The translations under genes were made by a program, and so were the position numbers. A DNA stretch of 64,000 bases from Aquarana catesbeiana (Eukaryota > Chordata > Amphibia > Anura > Ranidae): positions 670,270,640 through 670,334,639 of the forward strand of contig NC_133325.1 in NCBI RefSeq assembly GCF_042186555.1. Reading direction: 5' to 3'. The notes under the pieces were generated by a model. The model saw only the letters and a program-made list of their open reading frames with translations. It ran no database searches and had not been told where the DNA came from. Shown here one piece after another: positions 34,143 to 45,023 of this stretch; position 1 is the first letter of the stretch; each line of letters opens with the position of its first letter.

Positions 34143-35836
34143 AACGCTTTTTTTTTTTTAACACAAAGTTGTCCATTTATACAATATTTCTAACACATAG
34201 CATGTATATACCAAAAATGACCCCCCAAAATAGATTCTCCTACTCCTCCTGAGTACGGTGATACCACATGTGTGAGACTTCCACAGCCTGGCCACATACA
34301 GAGGCTGGGTACGGCTGAGCATGGCTGGGTATTGCAGAGTATCGCCGAGTATGACTGGGTATGGCAGAGTATGGCTGGGTATCACCGAGTATTGCAGAGT
34401 ATGGCTGGGTATTGCAGAGTATGGCTGGGTATCACCGAGTATTGCAGAGTATGGCTGGGTATTGCAGAGTATGGCTGGGTATGGCAGAGTATTGCGGGTT
34501 ATGGCAGAGTATTGCAAATTTTTGTGGGGTATTGCAGAGCATGGCTGGGTATGGCAGAGTATGGCTGGGTATCACTGAGTATTGCAGAGTATGGCTGGGT
34601 ATTGCGGGATATTTCAGGGTATTTCAGGGTATTGCAGGGTATGGCAGAGTATTGCGGGGTATTCCAGGGTATGGCAGAGTATTGCGGGGTATTGCAGGGT
34701 ATGGCAGAGTATTGCGGGGTATTCCAGGGTATGGCAGAGTATTGCGGGGTATTGCAGGGTATGGCAGAGTATTGCGGGGTATTGCAGGGTATGGCAGAGT
34801 ATTGCGGGGTATGGCAGAGTATCGCAGGGTATGGCAAAGTATTGCAGGGTATGGCAGAGTATTGCGAGGTATGGCAGAGTATTGCGGGGTATTTCAGGGT
34901 ATTGCAGGGTATGGCAGAGTATTTCGGGGTATTGCAGGGTATGGCAGAGTATTGCGGGGTATTGCAGGGTATGGCAGAGTATTGTGGGGTATTCCAGGGT
35001 ATGGCAGAGTATTGCGGGGTATTCCAGGGTATGGCAGAGTATTGCGGGGTATTCCAGGGTATGGCAGAGTATTGCGGGGTATGGCAGAGTATTTTGGGGT
35101 ATTGCAGGGTATGGCAGAGTATTGCGAGGTATTGCAGGGTATGGCAGAGTATTGCGGGGTATGGCAGAGTATTGCGGGGTATTGCAGTGTATGGCAGAGT
35201 ATTGCGGGGTATGACAGAGTATTGCGGGGTATTGCAGGGTATGGCAGAGTATTGCGGGGTATTGCAGGGTATGGCAGAGTATTGCGGGGTATTGCAGGGT
35301 ATGGCAGAGTATTGCGGGGTATTCCAGGGTATGGCAGAGTATTGCGGGGTATTGCAGAGGGAATTGCAGAGTATTGCACAGCATTGCAGGGCATGCAGAG
35401 TAGTGGGGATGGCTGAGCATGGATGGATGGATGGCTGGATGTCTCTGTGCAGCGCTGTGGGCACTACAGATGCAGCCCACAACGCTGCAGCCATCCATCC
35501 ATCCGCCTCTTCGGTCACTGTGTACCGATCGGTACACAGGAGGGGAGGAGAGGGGGAGGAGAGGAACCGGCGTCATCAGATGACACCGGTTTGTTTACAT
35601 GTGATCGCTCCGTCATTTGACGGAGCGATCACATGGTAAACGGCCGTGATCAGCGGCCATTTACCGGGATCTGTGATGCGCCGGGTCCTGTGGACCCGGC
35701 GATCACGGATGCTCTCGAGTGCGCGCCCTAGGGGGCGCGCGAGAGCAGAATTCTGGGAGGACGTCCCTGGACGTCCTCCCAGAGTTAAACAACCGCCCTG
35801 TAGCCGTCATTTGGCTATGGGCCGGTTGTTAAGTGG
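34143..35836 (+). mobile_element. TTAA-family element with 10-bp minisatellite, left end lost
   Basis: The right end is ATGGGCCGGTTGTTAAGTGG before TTAA (35837-35840). Inside are the family modules taccacatgtgtgagacttc and a GC-rich segment with dyads (gatcgctccgtcatttgacg, gagcgatcac). The left end directly adjoins the preceding element, so the two may be a compound. Confidence 0.55.
34298..35400 (+). repeat. 1.1-kb minisatellite on a 10-bp unit
   Basis: Units GTATTGCRGG, GTATTCCAGG, GTATGGCAGA and GTATGGCTGG alternate, mostly as a 30-bp triplet (GTATTGCGGG GTATTGCAGG, then GTATGGCAGA). Since 30 is a multiple of 3, long frames appear on both strands; none is a gene. Confidence 0.95.
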
Positions 35837-35840
35837 TTAA

Positions 35841-37071
35841 AAAAAAACTGTATTTCCATAAATTCTAACACTATGGACCCAGAAGAATGCAGATAAAACC
35901 ACAGCTGCCAACCCTTCCTTGTGTACTGGAAGGGGCTGAATGCGTGTGATGTCGTTTTTAATTTGCCAGTAATCTAATGCCATGCTGTTATTTGAGACTA
36001 TACAGTGAGGCCCGGGACGGAAAGAAAAAGAAGAAAGTAGTGCAGGGCCGGGCATGACAGTGTGCAAGGGGAGACAACAAAGGGTTAACAAAGGGTTAAC
36101 AAATGGTGAAACAAGAAAGTGTAACAGGAAGGGGTTGGAACGGTTTGAGAAAGTCTGAGGGGGTGGAGCATTATTTAAGGAGGAGGCGGGGACTTCTGGC
36201 CAGCAGAGGAAGGGACAGAGAGGAGGAAGCAGTTTCCCACCCTCCCTCCCTGTGTTGTTGTCCTGTTTGTTTTGTCTGGACAGTTTTATTTCATTTCAGG
36301 TTCAGTGGAAATCAGTCATCATAGCAGTGGAGCAACGGCTGTGTTTTTGGTCTTTGATGGTGTCAGAAAACATGCGAGTGGAAGTGTTGGGGGGCTCATC
36401 GGTAGTATGTGCCCCTCTGGTGTATTACATAGCTATAATACGATAATGGTTGCACTGCGTGAAGGGGGTTGTCTCCGAGCTGGTGGTACGGCTGGAGGCC
36501 TATCATGGAAAAGGTCCCGCAGTGTAGTGGTGGAAGAAGTGTGAAGTTCGGGGTGCCGTCAAAGACCAACAGACTGAGGGTGAAAAGTTGTCGTTACAGA
36601 TGTTATGTTTAAAAGTTTGAGTTATTGATAGTTTGTTAATAAAAGGCTGCTATGGCCAGTTATACTCCAAATTTAGGTGTGGTCTCGTTCATTTAGAATG
36701 GTAAGAGGGGGTTGATGGAGTATGAGTGGTTGGGCAGTCTAAGAAGGTTGGGGACATATGGATTACACTGGTCATGTTATCTCTCATATGCCCAAAGAGC
36801 AGTAAAACTAGGCAAATTATTTGTGATAATTACACGAGTCAATGGAATGTGTACTGCTGAGCTGTAAATGCAGCTTAGGGGAAACATGGTCTAAGTGCTA
36901 GCCTGGTCATGGTCTACATAAGTAACATATGTTAAATGTTTTAGAGTAAAACGTCTAACAAAGAATGGCAATCTTAGGAAATATGAAATATGAGGTACTA
37001 TGTGATATTAATGAATGAAAATGGGTTCTGACATATGATCAGTGGCAGGTCTGTGCTATAAATTCTCTTAC
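35841..37071. other. Possible LTR-like promoter/poly(A) unit; no exon
   Basis: TTATTTAAGG at 36171-36180 follows a GC-rich box. AATAAA at 36638-36643 lies 460 bp on. This TATA to poly(A) arrangement, with repeats gggttaacaaa (36084-36102), could be a solo LTR. Terminal TG/CA and a duplication were not identified. Frames of up to 90 codons have no recognisable domain. Confidence 0.3.
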
Positions 37072-37234
37072 CAACATACTCATAGCTTTGCCCTGCATTA
37101 TCTGGTTGAATGTAGTTTATCTGATTATTCTTGGATTTTGCAGTCTGATATTGTTTCATCAATGTTGGTGACTTTTCACCATAGACACCGCTTGGTCGGA
37201 TGCTGCAGGTAGTCAATTTATTGCCATTGCTCAT
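37072..37234 (-). CDS. hsd3b7: 3-beta-hydroxysteroid dehydrogenase, internal exon (RP-S-G-V-Y-G-E)
   Basis: This is a 163-nt internal exon of the same minus-strand gene. It encodes MSNGNKLTTCSIRPSGVYGE and runs on to end in YEYVG, the last Gly being split by the intron. The TCxxRPxGxYGE block is the conserved loop after the catalytic Lys in 3-beta-HSD proteins, and YVG|NVAW joins across the intron to the terminal exon. The acceptor is TGCTTTGCAG (AG at 37235-37236) and the donor is G|GTAAGAG (GT at 37071-37070). It starts in phase 0 and ends in phase 1, matching both neighbours. The intron to the terminal exon is about 31.8 kb and consists mostly of transposons. The first Met is an ordinary codon, not a start. 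I see no stop or frameshift. Confidence 0.86.
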
Positions 37235-38131
37235 CTGCAAAGCAAAAACATTAAGAGGACATTTTGAAACAAATGTGATTTTCAAAGGGTATCATTGAAA
37301 TTAGAAGGATCATATATAGACTGGAAATAATCAATGTAGCTATGCCAATCCCAATACTGATCAAATATCTGCAACTGACTCGTGGAATTGTGTTTGAATG
37401 TGAGGCCATTCTAACCCGCTTTTTTGGTGGAAGTGTCCATAAACAATTAGACTCCACTCCCCAGAAATGTTTTTTCCTCTAATTTACCTGCAGTGCTGTA
37501 GTGCTCTTCAAAGAACATACTCGCCTGCACAGCAAATCCAAAGTTTTCCCACTGTGATTCACTAATCAGGTGCCACACAGTGGGTCCAATGCTGCCACCT
37601 CAATCTTCTTCAGCTGGATGTCTCTTTCAGGTGCAGGCAACCAGCTCTGATGTTGTGCTGGGCCCCCAACCTGGACTGACCCCTGGCCATTCTGTGTGCC
37701 ATTATGCAGCCTAATGAGAGATGTGATGTAATTGTCCCAAAATGCTGCAAGAACGGCCAGAATGACAGTAGGGTGTGAAGCTAAAAATGAAAAACAAATA
37801 GATAGGAAAAAAATTAATGCAATTCTGCTTGCAGATGAGGGTAGTGTTACAGTGGAACTAACTTCCTTTTGGGAATTTAGTTCTATTTTAAATGGTGACT
37901 AAAAAGGGATCTGAAGTTGAGTTAATTTGAGCTGAGTTGAGTGACCTTTAACTTATATAGAGAACATCAAGAAATGTTAATTGTGCCTACATAGTATCCT
38001 CCGAATGAACTCTTTTTCTTGAATTCTTCCTGAAAACTAGCAGTGAAATTCTTGACAGGGATGATTTTCAGATTTGCCACAAATCCTGAACAGCCGAATT
38101 TACAAACAGCGAGTCCTGCCCAGGGAATTTA
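37235..38131. other. Intronic sequence, no repeat recognised
   Basis: This lies upstream of the 37072-37234 exon and begins with its polypyrimidine tract. No LINE or transposon block is clear. The 68-codon minus frame at 37251-37457 is hydrophobic but lacks splice support. Confidence 0.35.
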
Positions 38132-38910
38132 CACTGATCAGCCATAACATTGTGACAACCCACCTAATATTGAGCAGGCCCGCCTTTTGCCACCACAACA
38201 GCCATAACTCATCAAGGCATGGATTCCATTAGACAAAGCATCACACTGCCTCCATCGCTTGACTTCTTCCCATACTGCATCCTGGTGCCATCTCTTCCCC
38301 CGGAAAGCAACGCACATGCCATCCATATGATGTAAAAGAAAAAACGTGATTCATCAAAGCAAGCCACCTTCTTCCATTTCTCCTTTGTCCAGTTCTGATG
38401 CTCACATGCCCACTGTAGGCACTTTTTGCTGTGGAGGTCAGCATGGACCCCCTTACTGATCTGCAGCTACACAGCCCCATATCCAACAAACTGCGATGCA
38501 CTGTGTGTTCTGACACCTTTCTATCAGAATCAGCATTACCTTTTTTTTTTAGCAATTTGAGCCCTTCGCTCCCCACGTGCATCCATGAGCCTTGGCCACC
38601 CACGACCCTGTCTCCAATTTTCTTTCTTGCTTTTGGTAGGTTCTGATCACTACAGACCAGAAACATCTCACAAGAGCTGCAGTTTTGGAGATGTTGTGAC
38701 CTAGTCGTCTAGCCATTACAATTTGACCCTTGTCAAAGTCGCACAAATCCTCAGGCTTGTCCATTTTTTCTGCTTTTAACAAATCAATGTTGAAGACAAC
38801 ATCGTTACTTGCTGCCTTATATATTTCAGCAACCTTCAGGTGCCATTGTAAAGAGATAATTGATCTTATTCACTCTACCTGTCAGTGGTGATAATGTTAT
38901 GGCTGATCGG
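38132..38910 (-). mobile_element. Internally deleted Tc1-like element
   Basis: TA at 38130-38131 and 38911-38912. The end CACTGATCAGCCATAACATT is inverted near 38891-38910. On the minus strand it keeps a Tc1 N-terminus (CDFDKGQIVMARRLGHNISK) and fragments of LVVCSDQ-like text but no DDE core. Related to 9235-9756. Confidence 0.75.
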
Positions 38911-38945
38911 TATATATGCAGATTTGCCTGGGAATTTTTTTTTAA

Positions 38946-39756
38946 CCACTTGCTTACTGGGCACCTGCCCAGACCAATTTTCAGCTTTTAGCACTGTCAC
39001 TCTTTGAACGGTCATTCAACACTGTACCTAAGTGAAATTTTTATAATTTTTTTCCCACAAATAGAGTTTTCTTTTGGAGGTATTTGATAACCTCTGCATT
39101 TTTTATTTTTTGTTAAAAAAATTTTAAAAAGACCAAATTTTTTTTTTTTTTTTAAATACAAAATGTTTTATATTTTGTTAAGAAATTTTTCAAACAGGTA
39201 ATTTTTCTCCTTCATTGATGTACGCTGATGAGGCTGCACTGATGGGTATCGATAGGCTGCACTGATGGGCACTGATAAGGCGGCACTGATGGGTGGCAGT
39301 GATGGGCACTGATCGGCACTGGTAGGTGACACTGATAGGCAGCTCTGCTAGGTGGCACTGATGAGGCACTAATTGGCACCACTGATGGGCATTGATAAGT
39401 GGCACTCATGGGCATTGATAGGTGGCACTGATTGCTGGCACTGTTATGTACTGGTGGGCACTGTGGGCACTGATTCGTGGCACTGTGGGCACTGGCAGGT
39501 GGCACTGGCAGGCGATACTGGTGGGCACAGATGAGGCGACTGTGCCTCCTCCTCTTTAGGACCGATGTCCCTTCAACAGAAGCCGGTGATCGGCTTTTTT
39601 TCTCCTCACGCTGTCAGCGTGAGAAAAAAAAAAAAAGATTACCGATCTTCTGTTTACATCACGTGATCAGCTGTCATTGGACGTCTATTGACGGCCTCGC
39701 AGCAAAGTAGATGTGCGCTGTATCTGTCATTCGGCTATAGTGCGTATCTGAAGGGG
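38946..39756 (+). mobile_element. TTAA-target piggyBac-like MITE with GGCACTGAT array
   Basis: TTAA at 38942-38945 and 39757-39760. Starts CCACTTGCTTACTGGGC; its end GCGTATCTGAAGGGG is diverged. Bases 39222-39530 are an irregular GGCACTGATGGGCACTGATAGG array (10-22 bp). A hairpin follows at 39606-39628 (ctcacgctgtcagcgtgag). Confidence 0.7.
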
Positions 39757-39890
39757 TTAAGGCATAACGCACTGTATAGGTCTTTAAAACTATGGCCAGC
39801 AGGCTTTGAAAGACCAAAAACAAGCTTTTGGATAACCCAACCTCCTCACTATAAAGGGGGGGGGGGGGGGGGACAGTTAAGAAACTGTTC

Positions 39891-40334
39891 TTTAAAGCAG
39901 TGCTCCAGCCCCCCCCCCGAAAAATTAAATATCAGCAGCTGCACTTACTGTAGCTGCTGACTTTTAATATTAGAACACTTACCTGTCCTGGAATCCAGCA
40001 ATGTCGGCACCCCAGCCAATGTTTCCATCGGCTCTCGGGTGCTGCCTGCCGCCATAGCCTGTAAGGGAAACCGGCCGTGAAGCCTTGTGGCTTCACAGCC
40101 GATCCCCTACTGTGCATGCGGGAAGCGCGCTGCGCTTTCTAAATGGCCCTGACGACGGGGAAGGAGGAGGGGAACTTCTGATGGACCTAGCTGCGACGAG
40201 GTCCGACGGAAGTGGGGACAGGTACCAGTCAAAAACAGGTACCCACTCACCCTTAAAGGTGCCAAATGTGGCATCAGAGAGGGGGAGGAGACAGATAAGA
40301 GGAGCTTCCACTTTTGGGTGGAACTTCGCTTTAA
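39891..40334. mobile_element. MITE, second copy of the AAAGC..TCCACC family
   Basis: TTTAAAGCAGTGCTCCAG on the left, GGTGGAACTTCGCTTTAA on the right. Roughly inverse in orientation to 11608-12071, sharing tagctgctga and gtgaagcc blocks. A 17-base G run lies just before it (39856-39872). Confidence 0.6.
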
Positions 40335-40721
40335 TTTTGATTGCTAGTTCTTTGAGCTCTATGCTACTTTTTTCTTATTATTAAGGGCTTTTGTAATCCT
40401 AAATGGTATTTTGTGGTCGATTTAAGGTCAGCAGTTACAACTGTTAGCTAACTGTTCCATCCATAGCAATTTTTTTTTTTTTTTTTTTGCTGCAAGGCTT
40501 ACCTTTATAAAATACTACTTGTTTCAGAGGGTGGTATTTTGGGTTATTCATTATTTTGGGGGTATATTGTTTATTATTTTATGTTGATAGGACCTTTATT
40601 TCAGGGTAAACTGATTTTTCTGCAGCAAGGTTTCCCTAAAGGCCATTTTCGCAAAACACCACTACATCATATGAAAGAAACAGTGTGCATCTAAACACAT
40701 TATATAACATTATAACACTCT

Positions 40722-40883
40722 TATGCCCCGTACACACGGTCAGATTTTCCGACGGAAAATGTGTGATAGGACCTTGTTGTCGGAAATTCCGACCGTGTGT
40801 GGACTCCATCACACATTTTCCATCGGATTTTCCGACACGCAAAGTTTGAGAGCAGGCTATAAAATTTTCCGACAACAAAATCA
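40722..40883. mobile_element. Truncated TCCGACGG-type MITE
   Basis: TATGCCCCGTACACACGGT followed by ttccgacggaaaatgtgtga and ttgttgtcggaaattccgac. It stops at acaacaaaatc, where unrelated AT-rich sequence begins. Confidence 0.65.
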
Positions 40884-41647
40884 AAACAATAAAGAAACAA
40901 ATTGTATAAGTGATCCAGCGCAATACCTCTAATATAAATAAACAAAATAAAAATAATATTGAATCTCCAAAATAAATGAATATTCCTCAAAATAATAAAT
41001 GTTTCCACAGCTGATTAGTGAATCACTAATAGTCCATAAGTGCTGATTAAACGTGAATAAGGTGCTGTTATAATAGATACAATGTGAACCAACACAGTGA
41101 ACATGAGTTGATAGATGATCTTGTGACTTTCGTGATAACCACACCACCGCTATGTGCTCACAGAACTCTCACCTTAGTGGCACAGTGAATATGCCTGTGT
41201 GTATCCTTTAAAGATGTAATCCTCGTAGCGGGGATAGTGGTGTTGATCCGTTCCGTCTATGGGGAAAGAAGCCTCCCTGTGGTTGGTGGACTCCACATAT
41301 AAAATAATAATAAGGCCTTGAATCATTCAAGGAGTGAACCAGCCCAGCATTGGGCAATGTTATATAATGGTGAGACTATGAAGACCTTCACAGGCTTCTA
41401 TGTCTATAAGGCTTGGGGAGAAGTTTGTCAGTGTATCAGTAGTTGAAACAGCCTTCCAGGGATCTCTCCAGGGCTTCTTCAGCAAACTTCTGGGTAATTT
41501 CAATGCGCTAGCCAAAGCAGATCTACTACTATTTGATGAAAAACAAAAGAAGGGGACATGGCTTTTGCATGGTTTTTGTTTTAGTTTGACTAGATTTGAC
41601 AAGAATATTAATGTTATATTATTGTAAAGAAATTGTCTGTTAAGGTC
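40884..41647. other. Unclassified repeat-like insert; no gene
   Basis: AT-rich left half (atccagcgcaatacctctaa), then text with agcaaacttctgggtaatttc. It separates two related MITE copies. It resembles the foldback retroposon-like inserts in style, but no duplication was found. Confidence 0.3.
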
Positions 41648-42059
41648 TAATGCCGTCGGACTTTCCGACGTAAAATGTGCGATCGGAGCTTGTTGTCACA
41701 AATTCCGACCATGTGTAGGCGTCATCGGACAGTTTCCATCTGAATTTCCGTCGCACAAAATTTGAGATCTGGTTCTCAAATTTTCGGACAACAAAATCCG
41801 TTCGCGCAAATTCCAATCGTGTGTACAAAATTCCGACCACAAAGTGCCACACATGCTCGGAATCAAGCAGAAGAGCAGCACTGGCTATTGAACTTCATTT
41901 TTCTCGGCTCGTCGTACGTGTTGTACGTCACCGCGTCCGACCAATTTTGTGTGACGGTGTGTATGCAAGACAAGTTTGAGCCAACATCCGTCGGAAAAAA
42001 TCCATGGATTTTGTTGTCGGAATGTCCGATCAATGTCCGATCGTGTGTACAGGCCGTTA
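41648..42059. mobile_element. TCCGACGG-type MITE, 412 bp
   Basis: TAATGCCGTCGGAC at the left, GTGTGTACAGGCCGTTA at the right (partly inverted). The interior shares ttgttgtcac/ggaaattccgac with 40722-40883, and tcgtacgtgttgtacgtca with 10527-10955. Confidence 0.65.
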
Positions 42060-42147
42060 CAGTTATTTCCTTTTGGTTCTTCGATAAAAAAGCAAGTAGT
42101 TCTACTAAAACTTCCTGAAAAAAAAGCCCTTTTTCTGGAGAATCAGC

Positions 42148-42991
42148 TTTAGCCTGTGTTCACACCAGTGATGGGAGTAAGTCACACATGTGCAAGTCAC
42201 AAGCAAGTCTCAAGTCTTATCCTTCAAGTCACAAGCAAGTCCCAAGTTACTGTGGCAAAAAGCAAGCAATTCAAGTCGAGTCACTGCTAGAAGTCAAGCA
42301 AGTCAAGTCAAGTCATTTATTTTGGTCAAGTCACAAATTAAGTCAAAATACTGATCTACCCCGAAGCCGGGACTCGGGGGGAGCTTTCTTTTGTGGGGGG
42401 GGGGGGCTTTTGCCTAGGCCAAGACACAGCACTGGAGGTGCCAAGTCATTGCAAGTCAAATAGCCCAAATCAAAGTCAAGTCGCAAGTCATTAGTGACAA
42501 GTCAAAGTCAAGTCGAGTCATTTATTTAATTTTGTCAAGCAAGTCGCAAGTCTTCAAACAGGTGACTCGAGTCTGACTCGAGTCAAGTCATGTGGCTCGA
42601 GTCCCCCACCTCTGGTTCACACTATAGCGATGCGAGAACCAGCACGATTCCAGCGCCGGTTCCCGCATTGCATCTCTCCCGCAGACAGTTCACACTGCCC
42701 TCTGCGAACGGCTGTGGGTGTCAATACAATGTTAATGACCCCCCCAGATCGCAGTGCGAACTGTGGATTCGGACAGGAATCAGATTGCATGGGTGTGAAC
42801 ACCCATGCGATCCGATTTCTGTGTGGGAAAAAAAAAGTCCCTGCACCTTTTTTATGCAAATCCAATTCGAGGATTCAACAACTGTATGGCTGAACTCACA
42901 TTGCACAGACATTGCATGTGACCGGCACAAAAGTGCAGGTGCGAATCACGTGCAATGTCTGTGTTTGCTATAGTGCGAACCCAGGCTTAAA
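42148..42991. mobile_element. MITE interrupted by a hAT-like element
   Basis: TTTAGCCTGTGTTCACAC (42148-42165) is inverted as GTGCGAACCCAGGCTTAAA near 42974-42991 with a few mismatches. The interior resumes after the insertion at tatagcgatgcgagaacc. Confidence 0.7.
42166..42614. mobile_element. CAAGTC-rich hAT-like element, 449 bp
   Basis: Exact 8-bp duplication GTTCACAC at 42158-42165 and 42615-42622. Ends CAGTGATGGG and CCCACCTCTG are inverted with one mismatch. CAAGTC or its complement is repeated throughout the 449 bp, often as CAAGTCACAAGCAAGTC. Non-coding. Confidence 0.85.
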
Positions 42992-43756
42992 GCGACATTA
43001 AAATGTACTTTTTAAAAAAATTTAAATAAACATGGTATACTTACCTGCTCTGTGCAATGGTTTTGCACAGAGCAGCCCTGATCCTCTTCTTCTGGGGTTC
43101 CACTCTGGCACTCCAGGCACCTACTTTTCGACAAGTGCCCCCATGGAAACAAGTGCCCCCATATTGACACAGAGCGGGAGGCTTAGCCCCGCCCCCTGCT
43201 CACAGCATTTGATTGACAGTCGATCTGCCTGGGGAGGAGGGAGACAGAGGCAAAAACCGCTGCTCTTGTGCACATCACTGGATTGGATCTGGCTCAGGTT
43301 AGTATAAGGGGGCGATTTTGCAGCACAGAAGGTTTTCACCTTAATGTATAGAATGCATTAATTGTGAAAAACCTTAAAGTGATTTTAAACCCCATTCATG
43401 AAAGTTGAACTAAGCACATATATCTGTAGTGTTTACTTATCTCTCTCCAAAGCTCTAAGTGTTATTTCTCTCTGGTGCTCCGTTCCTCTGTTATCAGCAT
43501 GAGTCACTTCTGACAAGTTCTCCGAAACATGAGATAACAGTAGCTGTCAGGGATGGAGCTTAGAGCGAGATAAGCACGGAGCTTGTCTATTCTGACTACA
43601 GATCTGCATGTTCCTTTTTTCCTCTGCTTATGAGGAGGGGGCTGTGTCTCTTTCTTTCAATCAGCTCACACACAGTGTACGCCCAGTCTCTCCACCCACC
43701 CCTATGTGCTGCTGAATGAGGAAGAAAGATTTTTAACATGATCTGCACTTTCAAAA
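42992..43756. repeat. Repeat fragments; no gene
   Basis: Includes agcgacattaaaatgtactt and a dyad (ctctgtgcaatggttttgcacagag, 43050-43074). Another fragment begins ttaaagtgattttaaacccc at 43374. Ends are not definable. Confidence 0.35.
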
Positions 43757-45003
43757 TGTAGCGCCCTGGGGTCTAGTCAGGGAGCTCCTCACCAAATTTC
43801 TTGTCAGTAGTAGCTACTGCAGTTAATTGATAGAGATCTATTAATTTCTCCTCAAGTCTGGCCTTGTTGCACTTTTATATTCTACCACTATGAGAAGGGC
43901 AACCCAAGGTCAGGTTATGGATGTATGGGGTATCTCAGCCAATGGGCAGGGGTTTTATTGAACCCCATGACCTGCTGGGAGAACCTATATATTTGGGTGA
44001 GGTTAGGTGATCTATATTCTGTGCCACCCGGTCCTCTGGGCGGACGTGTGTCATACACCCTGGGCTGCTAGGCCAGAGATTGGGCCTATCCCGGAGGCAT
44101 CTGGCTGCCAGGCTGTGTGAGAGCCTATCCAGAAGTGACAGGGCAGCGCAGGGTTGAGATTGTGGCTTGCAGTCCAGTCAGAAGTGACGGTTCTGCCGGC
44201 CGGAGAACCTGTCGTGGTCGGAGGTAGTAGGAAAGCTGTCACCACTAAGAGACCAACCACCTTTACCAGGGACCACAGTGAGTAACTGAAGCAAGTACCG
44301 GAGCAGTATTCTCACCGGACAGTGGAGAATCGGGAAGCTTCAGGCAGTGATCAAGTCAGGGACCCAACCAGCAGAGGTGACGCTTGCAGAGCAGGCTTGT
44401 GAGTCAAGTCAGGGACTGAGCCGGTCAGCAGGGGTGAAGCTTGAGAAGGTATCTGGAGTGCCAAGCTAGGGACCCAGCAGGGAAGCGTGGGTGTCGCTTG
44501 AGGGAGATACCACCACAAAAGCCTTGAGGAGCACACGGGATTCGGAGTCAGTGAATCAGAGAGTCCAGTGAGAGACTAGGAGCTCAAGGGGCTGAAGAAC
44601 TACAAGTAGAAGTTGTAGTGAAGATGAGGGAACTGTTGAACTTTGTGTTAGGAACTGTTAAGTACTGTAGCCATAGGAAACAGTAATCCTGCACTTGCAA
44701 AAGTGGCGCTTTGTTGGGGCCTTTCCCTGTACGGCTGTCCTTCTATTGAAGTCTCGGAGTCTGCTAATTTAAATTGCAACCACTCAAGGGTGTCCTGGCC
44801 CTAACCCTCTTTCCCTTCGAAAAATAAAAGGACTGTTAAAAGAAATAAAACCTCTTTTGCATCCAAGAAGTGTCTGGCGCCCAATGACTTTCACCATCTT
44901 TGCACCCACTATGCCTCACAACCCATTACATATGGAAGGATGTCAGCTGTCTTTGGCCTTGAAGGTCCTTATTAGGCTGAAAGAGGTTAAAGACTTTGCT
45001 ACA
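43757..45003 (+). repeat. LTR of an endogenous LTR retroelement, 1247 bp
   Basis: Begins TGTAGC and ends GCTACA (terminal inverted repeat, TG...CA), 2 bp before a primer-binding site. A TATA box (ctatatattt) lies near 43985, and two AATAAA signals are at 44823-44828 and 44844-44849. This implies a repeat region of about 800 nt between cap and poly(A) sites, which is long. The interior has imperfect repeats of caagtcagggacccaaccag (44350-44480). No second LTR is in the window. Confidence 0.65.
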
Positions 45004-45005
45004 TT

Positions 45006-45023
45006 TGGCACCCAACGTGGGGC
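45006..45023 (+). promoter_or_regulatory. Primer-binding site, tRNA-Lys type
   Basis: TGGCACCCAACGTGGGGC follows the LTR. From memory it differs at one base from the tRNA-Lys primer site used by foamy viruses and some other retroelements. It would prime minus-strand DNA synthesis. Confidence 0.65.

Noticed and set aside
34272..35639. Frames of 455, 351, 339 and 320 codons on both strands
   Set aside because: They are products of the 10-bp/30-bp tandem repeat, where one stop-free unit gives endless frames.
37251..37457. Hydrophobic 68-codon minus-strand frame just upstream of an HSD exon
   Set aside because: It overlaps the polypyrimidine tract of the real exon's acceptor, has no splice sites of its own and matches nothing I recognise.
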